From assembly GCF_020379485.1 (NCBI RefSeq), contig NC_063448.1, forward strand, positions 44,897,218-44,961,217: 64,000 nucleotides of DNA, given 5' to 3'. The position numbers and the translations under genes were made by a program. Below the pieces are notes generated by a model that was not told the DNA's origin, searched no databases, and saw only the letters and a program-made list of their open reading frames with translations. This stretch comes from Brassica napus. Its lineage: Eukaryota; Streptophyta; Magnoliopsida; Brassicales; Brassicaceae. Below, in pieces: positions 10,543 through 18,611 of the stretch; positions within the stretch are counted from its first letter, which is position 1, and the number at the start of each line of letters is the position of its first letter.

Positions 10543-10986
10543 TATTATCTACAAATTAGTAGCTTAAATTTTCAAAATTAGCATTTTTAATTTTTATTTT
10601 GTAAATATATGAGTTTTATGTGTTTTTAACATCAACATTATATATGTATAAATTAAAAATGTAAAAACCTAGAAAATGTAATAAAAATTATATCTTATCT
10701 AATAAAAATGTAATAATAAATCTTTAGATAATTTTTAACATGTAAAAAACAAGAAAATGTAATAAAATTATATCTTATCTAATAAAAATATAATAATAAA
10801 TCTTATATCTTATCTAATAAAAATATAATAATAAATCTTTAGATAATTTTTATTATATTTTCTGGGTTTTTACATTTTCAATTTATACATATATAATGTT
10901 GAGTTAAAAACACATCAAACTCATATATTTACAAGAAAAAAATTAAAATGTCAATTTTGAAAATTTAAGTTACTAATTTTTAGATA
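10543..10986. repeat. Fold-back element with about 160 bp arms
   Basis: The stretch at 10543-10700 is repeated inverted at about 10840-10986. For example GTAAATATATGAGTTTTATG near 10600 pairs with the complement of a matching stretch near 10930, and AAATTTTCAAAATTAGCATT pairs with its near-copy around 10965. Between the arms are two or three tandem copies of a TAATAATAAATCTTTAGATA-like unit. It is a palindromic MITE that could form a long hairpin RNA. Confidence 0.65.
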
Positions 10987-11173
10987 AGTGGAGTGGTCCA
11001 AATCTTTTATATATTACTCAAGTCCTTTACATATTTTCACATCCTGCTATTTAATTTGGTCCGGAAATAGTCCCATCATTTCACGAATTTTTGGTCTAAT
11101 GAAGGCTCGATGTCTTAGGAACCTCTAGAGAAAAGCATGTAATATTTAAGGGTTTTGGACCACTCCACTTATC
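10982..11173. repeat. MITE with 20 bp perfect TIRs
   Basis: GATAAGTGGAGTGGTCCAAA at about 10983 is exactly mirrored by its complement at about 11152-11171. The element is about 190 bp, non-coding, and abuts the fold-back element on its left. No convincing target duplication was seen, so the superfamily is open. Confidence 0.65.
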
Positions 11174-11425
11174 ACCAACTGATTTTTTTGTTGGAAGCCC
11201 GGATACATAGTTGAAGCTCTCCTTGTGATTTGATCAACTCAAGCGTGAGCTGGAAGTGGCGGACCAATAATAAGAAACTCTATCAATTTCCACACTGTAT
11301 GTTTGTCACTGATATTCCCTCACTCACTATTTTGTAGATAACATCAACGATTTCGCTGGAATGTTTGAGTTTTGGAGAATCCTTTGAAGAGTAGTCATGT
11401 ATTCTCCGTTATTCCATGTCGTTCG

Positions 11426-11744
11426 CTGTTATTGGTTTATATATTTTGATTGATTTAGAAATTTATATAGTATTTATAAATCCAAGTAAAATATGTAAAT
11501 CCGGAGGTTTTTCTTCGGATTTGAGTTTTTGTATTTTTAACTAAAAAATCTAAACAAATCCATTATAAAATCAAATATATTAGTAAATCCGTACGATTGA
11601 ATAACATTTGATTTAATATAGAATTTATGAATCATTAAACCAATAACACATGATTTTAATACAGATTTTAAAATCACAGAACCAATAACAGTAGATTTAG
11701 TTCGAATTTTCAAATCTATTAAAATACAATAACTAATAACCCCT
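11426..11744. repeat. MITE with GTTATTGGTT-type TIRs
   Basis: GTTATTGGTTTATATATTTT near 11428 is mirrored imperfectly by the complement of AAATACAATAACTAATAACC at about 11721-11741. The interior holds repeated AATCCAAATCC and ACCAATAAC words. No coding frame is present. The flank to 12387 is plain AT-rich spacer. Confidence 0.5.
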
Positions 11745-12387
11745 AGTTAACATTTTAGCGGCTTAAAGCATTTTGATTCAAATATGGCATTAAACTAAAA
11801 TATTTTTATAATTTATTTTTATTAATATATACATCATTGAAATGAAAATAATATAAAAATATATTAATCATCACTAAAATATGTTGATTTTGTTTAGTAT
11901 ATGTTAAAATAATACTTTAAATTGAGTAGTTTGGGTATGTCAAAATAATTTGTTTCTAGCTTTACAAGCGTGAAACATCATTTCTAAAAATAAATTGTTG
12001 ACTTTAATTACAATTTTTTTAGTTATTAGTTGTAGACTAATAATATATTGGTTGGAATTATTTAGAAAGATGGTTTTAAAGTTTAGAAACATATATGTTG
12101 AAAATGACTGGTCAACAAAGAAACAAAAATGAAGTAAAATAGGAGAATGATAATTATTGAGTAAAATAATTATCAATGTAAAAAGAAAATAGTTTAAACA
12201 AAATAAATTAATAAACCAAAACAAAAATTGATATTACCTTCCCGATTATATTCGTAACAAGACTCTAGCCAGTAAAGAGAATAATGAACAATTAATCATC
12301 TTACTTCAGCAAAACGTATATAAAACATGTGGTTCAACAATTTTGTGACTTTTTTAGACAAATAAGAAGTGTTAAAAAACTTATTTT
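11745..12387. other. AT-rich spacer left of the Copia element
   Basis: No gene or clear repeat. A 94-codon minus-strand frame at 11940-12224 is hydrophobic and low-complexity, without family motifs, and I do not accept it as a gene. Confidence 0.5.
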
Positions 12388-12636
12388 TGTTACGAAAGTA
12401 AACAAAAGCGGCCACCGTAATGTTAATAATTAAAGATGTGGATCCCGCTGCACTATTTGTACAGTAAATTTTCTTCTATATATACGAACGTTTGCGTTCG
12501 TTTATAATGCACACCTAAAAAAACACTTCTATTCTATTCTCTCTCTGTATCAGTGTTATTTCTTTCTACGGGTATAAAATTTTGCCCTTATTTAAATTCC
12601 TGCGATACAAATAAATTCCAGTTCTTTTTTATAACA
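12388..12636 (+). repeat. 5' LTR of the Copia element
   Basis: 249 bp from TGTTACG to ATAACA. A TATA box (CTATATATACG near 12477) is directly followed by a hairpin ACGAACG-TTTG-CGTTCGT at about 12483-12500, which would lie at or near the RNA start. Downstream of the LTR is the probable primer site TTATCAGCACGA. Confidence 0.92.
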
Positions 12637-12689
12637 CGTTATCAGCACGATCACTCTGCGATTCGGTAAAATTTATTTATATCATTTAT

Positions 12690-12985
12690 ACCCTGTTATA
12701 ATGGTCGGTATACCGCCTCTAATATTATTTATATTATGTTATAATGGCCGGAATACCGCCTATATTATTTACTAATAATTTAATTTATTAATGGTCGGCC
12801 AAGCCGCCTTATATTCTGTTTATTATTTATTGGTCGGCCGAGCCGCCTTATATCATGTTTATTATTTATTGGTCGGCCGAGCCGCCTTATATTCTGTTTA
12901 TTATTAATTGGTCGGCCGAACCGCCGTATAATTTATTTATTACTCTGCATTGATCGGCTGAACCGTCGCATGATTTGTTGTCATA
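12690..12985 (+). repeat. Tandem GGTCGGCCGAGCCGCC repeats in the Copia leader
   Basis: Six to seven copies of a roughly 40-60 bp unit, each with a GC-rich core GGTCGGCCGAGCCGCC or a variant (GGTCGGTATACCGCC, GGCCGGAATACCGCC) separated by TTATATTCTGTTTATTATTT-type spacers. Each core is partly self-complementary, so the leader RNA would fold into a series of hairpins. Position between the primer site and gag suggests a role in packaging, dimerisation or translation, which is inference. Confidence 0.8.
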
Positions 12986-13277
12986 ACATAAATATTTTAT
13001 TGTCATAATTTTTTACTTTTATGAAATTTTATAGATTTGGTTGACCGTTTAATACGATATTTTCAGACTAATTTTTGGTACACTCGATTTAACCCCAACG
13101 GTCACAAAGAATTTTTTTTCAAAATTTCCCCTTTCTCCAACGGTTATGAACAGTGTTTTTCATCTATAAATACAACTCATTTTCACTCCATTTCATCATC
13201 CAAAATATTTCATCTTCTCTCAAAAAAAAAAAAAAAAAATTTCAAATCGCTCTCCTCCGATTTTTATTTCAAGAAAG

Positions 13278-13448
13278 ATGATTCGCGCACTTTTGTTTTT
13301 ATGTGTCATTTTTATTTGTGTTTCTATTTATGGTTTATCCGTTGGAGAATTTACTCCAAGAGAATTTAGGATGAATATCGGTTTACTTTTCTTTACATCG
13401 CTTCTCCTTGTAATTGCTTGCATGATTAATGTAAACGGTTCCTTTTAA
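13278..13448 (+). CDS. Small hydrophobic ORF in Copia leader (56 residues)
   Basis: An ATG at 13278 opens a frame of 56 codons ending TAA at 13446-13448. The translation begins MIRALLFLCVIFICVSIYGL and has a second hydrophobic block LLFFTSLLLVIACMI at about residues 36-50, with a short charged loop EFTPREFRMN between. It could be a secreted peptide precursor or a two-helix membrane protein. I do not recognise the family, and Copia elements do not normally encode such a protein upstream of gag. It ends 48 bp before the gag ATG. The A of its start is preceded by AAGAAAG, a fair plant start context. It may be a chance frame, but the hydrophobic pattern is non-random. Confidence 0.45.
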   Translation: MIRALLFLCVIFICVSIYGLSVGEFTPREFRMNIGLLFFTSLLLVIACMINVNGSF

Positions 13449-13496
13449 TATGAATAATATTCTAATAATTTTTATTTATGTTCTTTAGAAATACAA

Positions 13497-14522
13497 ATGG
13501 CAAAAATCGAGAAACTTCAGTTTCCGGCATTGGAAGTAACTGGGACAAACTACACGGCATGGGTTACAAACATGGAGCTTCATCTAGATTCCGAGGAAAT
13601 ACTCGGAACAATAAAAGATGGCAATATATCAACCTCTCATGAAAAGGCTAAGGCCGTGATATTTCTGAGAAGGCATCTAGATGAAAATCTTACGCATGAT
13701 TATGCGAGAACCAAAGATCCCTTAGATCTTTGGAAAGCTCTGAAGGAGAGGTTTGATAACCAAAGAAAAATTACTCTCCCCCATGCACTTGATGAGTGGA
13801 AAAATCTACGATTTCAAGATTTTGAAAAAGTGGAAACGTACAATTCCGCTATATTGAGAATAGCGGCGCAATTAGATTATTGCGGTAAGCCTGTCTCGGA
13901 AGCAGAAATGCTCGAGAAAACTTACCAAACGTTCCACAAAAATCATTATGTTCTACAAGAACAATATAGAAATTGTGGGTATACGAGGTTCTCTGAACTC
14001 GCTGTGGCGCTTATAATAGCGGAGAGAAATAATGAACTCCTCATTAAAAACCACAATGCCCGACCCACGGGAACCAAAGCATTTCCTGAGGTAAATGCAA
14101 CGGATATAAAAAATCCGGAAAAAGGAAATTATTCCTATCGTGGGCGTGGTCGTGGCCGTGGTCACAATCGTGGTTTTGGTCGTGGTCGTGGTTATCGATT
14201 TAACCGCAACCATGAAAGGAGTAACAACCCAAGAGGAAGGGGATCCAACACATGGAATCGATCTGATCGGGTAAAAGGAAAAGAAACCCAAGAAAACCCT
14301 ACTCATAAAAATGAGAACGTCTGTTACAGATGTGGATCGAAGGGACACTGGTCTCAAGTATGTCGAACTCCTCGGCATCTATGCCAATTGTACCAAGAAT
14401 CTATTAAAGGCAAGGCAAAGGAAGTAAATCTCAATGAACACCTTGTGGGTACAACATCGACATACCTCGAATCCTCTGACTTTATGGGAGATTTCGACGA
14501 GGCCACTCATCAAAATATTTGA
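13497..14522 (+). CDS. gag: Copia gag polyprotein (nucleocapsid)
   Basis: An intact frame of 341 residues begins MAKIEKLQFPALEVTGTNYT, typical of the plant Copia gag (DUF4219/UBN2 type). The central part contains DLWKALKERFDNQ and YNSAILRIAAQL. A basic Arg/Gly-rich stretch (GRGRGRGHNRGFGRGRG) near 216-235 precedes one CCHC zinc knuckle, CYRCGSKGHWSQVC, at about 276-289. These parts assemble the virus-like particle and bind genomic RNA. The start lies just after TTCTTTAG|AAATACAA, which looks like a plant 3' splice site. The frame ends in TGA and pol starts 186 bp later in the same phase, with further stops between, so simple read-through cannot make a fusion. Confidence 0.93.
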   Translation: MAKIEKLQFPALEVTGTNYTAWVTNMELHLDSEEILGTIKDGNISTSHEKAKAVIFLRRHLDENLTHDYARTKDPLDLWKALKERFDNQRKITLPHALDEWKNLRFQDFEKVETYNSAILRIAAQLDYCGKPVSEAEMLEKTYQTFHKNHYVLQEQYRNCGYTRFSELAVALIIAERNNELLIKNHNARPTGTKAFPEVNATDIKNPEKGNYSYRGRGRGRGHNRGFGRGRGYRFNRNHERSNNPRGRGSNTWNRSDRVKGKETQENPTHKNENVCYRCGSKGHWSQVCRTPRHLCQLYQESIKGKAKEVNLNEHLVGTTSTYLESSDFMGDFDEATHQNI

Positions 14523-14708
14523 AGTGCTTGTTCTGATCAAGCTTAATAATGCCTAGTGATGCCATAAAATATTATGTATTTCACTTTCAAAATAATGTTG
14601 TATTTCAAAATATCTAATGTATAATTATTGTGTACTTGTTATTGATGAATAATATGTTTACTTATGAAAGTTTTTTTTCTTTATTGATATTAACTGTGTG
14701 TTACAGAA

Positions 14709-17700
14709 ATGGATAAGAAAGCAAATGGAACAACAACTAAACAAATTGGTAGAGAAGTTTGCATACCAGATAGTGGCACAACGCACACTATACTGAAGGA
14801 TAAGAGATATTTCTCTACTTTAAAGTCAGTAAAAATGACTATAAACACAATATCAGGTCCTACAGACCTGATCGAAGGAATTGGCAAGGCGAACTTTATG
14901 TTGCCTAATGGAACAAAGTTTTCCATAGATAATGCCTTATATTCTCCAAATTCTAAGAGAAATTTGTTGAGTTTCAAAGATATATACCGTCAAGGGTATA
15001 ACACTCAGTCTGCAACTGAGAATGGAAAGAAGTATTTGTATATAACTTCTGAAAAATCAGGCAAAGGCCTTGTACTGGAAAAATTTCCAGAACTTCCTTC
15101 TGGATTGCATCACACTTATATTGATGCTATAGAATCACATCTTGTGATAAAAAGAAATCCAGAAGATGTTACATTATGGCATGATCGCCTTGGTCATCCA
15201 GGCACTACAATGATGCGAAAAATCATTGAAAGCTCACATGGTCATTCAATAAAAACCCAAGATATATACCAAAGTAATAAAATGACATGTGATGCGTGTG
15301 CTCTTGGGAAATTAATCATAAGACCATCACCAACCAAAATTGACAAAGAATCACCAAAGTTTTTGGAAAGAATCCAAGGTGATATTTGTGGACCAATACA
15401 TCCACCGTGTGGACCATTCTACTACTTTATGGTATTAATCGATGCATCGAGTAGATGGTCACATGTTTGTTTGTTATCATCTCGAAATATGGCATTTGCG
15501 AGATTTCTAACTCAGATAATCAAATTAAGAGCACAGTTCTCAGATTATCCAATTAAAAGAGTTAGATTAGATAACGCTGGTGAATTCACATCCCAAGCTT
15601 TTAATGATTATTGTATGGTATCAGGGATTGAAGTAGAGCATTCTGTTGCTCATGTTCATACACAAAATGGTTTGGCAGAATCATTAATTAAACGGCTGCA
15701 ACTAATTGCAAGGCCATTGATCATGAGATCAAAACTCCCAACCTCTGTATGGGGACATGCTATTTTGCATGCAGAAGCACTAATTCGGATAAGACCAAGT
15801 GCATACCATAGATATTCCCCATTACAGTTAGCATTTGGAAAAGAACCAAATATCTCTCATCTAAAAATCTTTGGTTGTGCGGTTTATATTCCAATAGCAC
15901 CACCGCAACGTACAAAGATGGGACCGCAAAGACGGTTGGGAATATATATTGGCTATGATTCTCCATCAATAATAAGATACCTAGAACCACAAACTGGTGA
16001 TGTGTTTACGGCACGATTTGCCGATTGTCATTTCAATGAGAAAGAATTCCCAACTCTAGGGGGAGACAATAAACAAGTAGGAAAAGAGATCAAATGGAGT
16101 GTACCATCGTTATTACACCTTGATCCTCCTACGAAACAGTCAGAACTAGAAGTTCGACGTATCATGCATTTACAAAATATAGCAAATCAGCTACCAGATG
16201 CATTTGTTGATACCAAAATGGTAACTAAATCACATATACCCGCTGCAAATACTCCTGCTCGTATTGAAATACCACAAAATGGTGGAACGGCAGTTGATAC
16301 ACGTGAATCAGGAACACGTTTAAAGCGCGGTAGACCTATTGGTTCAAAGGATAAACTTCCTAGAAAACGTAAGGAATGTGAAAAGCATGATACTCCCAAA
16401 ATAGTGGAAAATATTTTGGAAGAAGCGAATTGTGAATCGAACGACAATATAGAGCATCATGAATCTGATGGAAATCACGAGATTTCTATCAATTACATCC
16501 ATAATGGAAAGATATGGAAACGAAATGAGATGGATGATATTGATGACGTTTTCTCATACCTTTTAGCAAAGGAAATAAATGAAGAAAACGAAGATCCAGA
16601 ACCAAAGTCTGTATATGAATGTCAAAAGAGACATGACTGGATAAAATGGAAAGATGCAATTCAAGTCAAATTAGATTCGCTTAACAAACGAAATGTATTC
16701 GGACCTATTGTGCTCACACCCAAAGATGTAAAACCAGTTGGGTACAAATGGGTGTTTGTCCGAAAAAGAAATGAGAAAAACGAGATTACAAGATACAAAG
16801 CTCGTCTCGTAGCCCAAGGTTTCTCTCAAAGGCCAGGAATTGATTATGAGGAAACTTATTCTCCTGTTATGGACGCAATCACATTTAGATTCCTGATGAG
16901 CCTAGCGGCCAATGAAAATTTAGAAATGCGTCTCATGGATGTCGTTACGGCATATTTATATGGATCATTAGATACTGATATCTATATGAGAATCCCAGAT
17001 GGATTTAAAATGCCAGAAATGTTAAGTTCCAAACCTAAAGAGTTATGTGCAATAAAATTGCAAAGATCATTATATGGGTTAAAACAATCTGGACGAATGT
17101 GGTATAATCGTCTCAGCGAACACTTAACAAAAGAAGGATACACGAATGATCCTATATGCCCTTGTGTTTTCATAAAGAAAACAACATCCGGATTTGTGAT
17201 AATCGCGGTGTACGTTGATGATCTTAATATTATTGGAACTCAAAACGAAATCCAAAAGGCATCAAACTATCTGAAAGGAGAATTTGAGATGAAAGATCTC
17301 GGGCAGACAAAATATTGTCTAGGATTACAAATTGAGCATTCTCAAAAGGGTATATTTGTACACCAGTCTACATATACCAAACGAGTATTGAAACGCTTTA
17401 ACATGGATAAAGCAACTCCTCTTAGCACCCCGATGGTCGTTAGATCACTTAATGTTGAAAATGATCCGTTTCGACCATCTGAGGAAAATGAAGAAATACT
17501 TGGTCCTGAAACTCCATACTTAAGTGCAATTGGAGCTCTTATGTATCTTGCAAATTGTACTCGACCTGACATATCCTTTGCTGTTAATCTTTTAGCGAGA
17601 TTCAGTTCGTCTCCTACACGAAGACATTGGAATGGAATTAAACATGTCTTTCGTTACCTTCAAGGAACAACTGATTTAGGCTTGTTTTATCCTAAAAGTT

Positions 17701-18209
17701 CAAAAGGTCAAATGATTGGTTTTGCAGATGCAGGTTATTTGTCAGATCCACACAAAGCTCGATCCCAGACAGGATATGTTTTTACAATTGGAGGCACCGC
17801 CATATCTTGGCGTTCTCAGAAGCAGACACTTGTTGCTACTTCTTCAAATCACGCTGAGATCATTGCACTCCATGAAGCAAGTAGAGAATGTGTATGGCTA
17901 AGATCAATAAGCCGACACATCTGTTCAAGCAGTGGGATTGACGAAAATACGGAGCCAACTATTCTATATGAAGATAACGCGGCATGTGTTGCTCAAACGA
18001 AGGAAGGATATATCAAAAGCGATAGAACCAAACATATACCTCCGAAGTTCTTCTCATACACTCAAGAGCTCGAGAAGAATAAAGAGATTGAAATAAGATA
18101 TGTTCGATCATGCGACAATGCAGCCGACCTCTTCACAAAATCACTCCCTACCTCGGTATTCAGAAAACACATCCATAACATTGGGATGCGCCATCAGAAG
18201 GATCTATGA
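14709..18209 (+). CDS. pol: Copia pol polyprotein (protease, integrase, RT, RNase H)
   Basis: An intact frame of 1166 residues. Aspartic protease motif DSGTTHTIL starts at residue 21. The gag-pre-integrase region has WHDRLGHP and CDACALGK. The integrase core shows D in GDICGP near 223, D288 in LDNAGEF and E324 in GLAESLI, giving a D-35-E spacing. The RT begins around VGYKWVFVRKRN and carries YVDDLNIIG near 835. RNase H includes FADAGYLSD and SNHAEIIAL, with YEDNAACV further on. All catalytic residues are present. Unlike most Copia elements, pol has its own ATG and is separated from gag. The ATG follows GTGTGTTACAG|AAATGG, a good splice-acceptor match, so pol may be made from a spliced RNA; that is inference. 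Confidence 0.94.
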   Translation: MDKKANGTTTKQIGREVCIPDSGTTHTILKDKRYFSTLKSVKMTINTISGPTDLIEGIGKANFMLPNGTKFSIDNALYSPNSKRNLLSFKDIYRQGYNTQSATENGKKYLYITSEKSGKGLVLEKFPELPSGLHHTYIDAIESHLVIKRNPEDVTLWHDRLGHPGTTMMRKIIESSHGHSIKTQDIYQSNKMTCDACALGKLIIRPSPTKIDKESPKFLERIQGDICGPIHPPCGPFYYFMVLIDASSRWSHVCLLSSRNMAFARFLTQIIKLRAQFSDYPIKRVRLDNAGEFTSQAFNDYCMVSGIEVEHSVAHVHTQNGLAESLIKRLQLIARPLIMRSKLPTSVWGHAILHAEALIRIRPSAYHRYSPLQLAFGKEPNISHLKIFGCAVYIPIAPPQRTKMGPQRRLGIYIGYDSPSIIRYLEPQTGDVFTARFADCHFNEKEFPTLGGDNKQVGKEIKWSVPSLLHLDPPTKQSELEVRRIMHLQNIANQLPDAFVDTKMVTKSHIPAANTPARIEIPQNGGTAVDTRESGTRLKRGRPIGSKDKLPRKRKECEKHDTPKIVENILEEANCESNDNIEHHESDGNHEISINYIHNGKIWKRNEMDDIDDVFSYLLAKEINEENEDPEPKSVYECQKRHDWIKWKDAIQVKLDSLNKRNVFGPIVLTPKDVKPVGYKWVFVRKRNEKNEITRYKARLVAQGFSQRPGIDYEETYSPVMDAITFRFLMSLAANENLEMRLMDVVTAYLYGSLDTDIYMRIPDGFKMPEMLSSKPKELCAIKLQRSLYGLKQSGRMWYNRLSEHLTKEGYTNDPICPCVFIKKTTSGFVIIAVYVDDLNIIGTQNEIQKASNYLKGEFEMKDLGQTKYCLGLQIEHSQKGIFVHQSTYTKRVLKRFNMDKATPLSTPMVVRSLNVENDPFRPSEENEEILGPETPYLSAIGALMYLANCTRPDISFAVNLLARFSSSPTRRHWNGIKHVFRYLQGTTDLGLFYPKSSKGQMIGFADAGYLSDPHKARSQTGYVFTIGGTAISWRSQKQTLVATSSNHAEIIALHEASRECVWLRSISRHICSSSGIDENTEPTILYEDNAACVAQTKEGYIKSDRTKHIPPKFFSYTQELEKNKEIEIRYVRSCDNAADLFTKSLPTSVFRKHIHNIGMRHQKDL

Positions 18210-18340
18210 CTGTTCATTCGAGGGGGAGCTTACGTAGTTGTACTCTTTTTACCTTACTATGGTTTTTCCCATTGGGTTTTCCTGGAAAGGTTTTTAACGA
18301 GGCAACAAAGACGTTAAGCGAGAGCGGATAGTGACACCGG

Positions 18341-18354
18341 CCCCCAAGGGGGAG
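18341..18354 (+). promoter_or_regulatory. Polypurine tract of the Copia element
   Basis: The purine-rich AAGGGGGAG directly abuts the TG of the 3' LTR at 18355, the expected site for priming plus-strand DNA synthesis. A second GAGGGGGAG occurs at 18219-18227, soon after the pol stop. Confidence 0.8.
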
Positions 18355-18606
18355 TGTTACGAAAGTAAACAAAAGCGGCCACCGTAATGTTTGAAATAAT
18401 TAAAGATGTGGGTCCCGCTGCACTATTTGCACAGTAAATTTTCTTCTATATATACGAACGTTTGCGTTCGTTTATAATGCACACCTAAAAAAACACTTCT
18501 ATTCTATTTTCTCTCTGTATCAGTGTTATTTCTTTCTACGGGTATAAAATTTTGCCCTTATTTAAATTCCTGCGATACAAATAAATTCCAGTTATTTTTT
18601 ATAACA
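18355..18606 (+). repeat. 3' LTR of the Copia element
   Basis: 252 bp, TGTTACG to ATAACA, followed by the target duplication ATTTT. It differs from the 5' LTR by four substitutions (near 18412, 18430, 18509 and 18593) and a 3 bp indel near 18393. Confidence 0.93.
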
Positions 18607-18611
18607 ATTTT

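Larger units (their letters stand above)
12388..18606 (+). mobile_element. Complete Copia (Ty1) LTR retrotransposon
   Basis: The element is 6219 bp and flanked by the 5 bp duplication ATTTT (12383-12387 and 18607-18611). The LTRs are 249 and 252 bp, begin TGTTACG and end ATAACA. I count four substitutions and one 3 bp indel between them, so the insertion is recent. The internal order is leader, small ORF, gag, then protease-integrase-RT-RNaseH, which is the Copia order. A polypurine tract AAGGGGGAG directly precedes the 3' LTR. The tRNA primer site after the 5' LTR reads TTATCAGCACGA, not the common TGGTATCAGAGC. Gag and pol are both open, so the copy could be autonomous. Confidence 0.95.

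Noticed and set aside
11940..12224. 94-codon hydrophobic minus-strand frame
   Set aside because: AT-driven Phe/Leu/Ile composition, no motif, no splice or start support.
14523..14708. Gag-pol fusion by stop-codon read-through
   Set aside because: Several further stops follow in the same phase between gag and pol.
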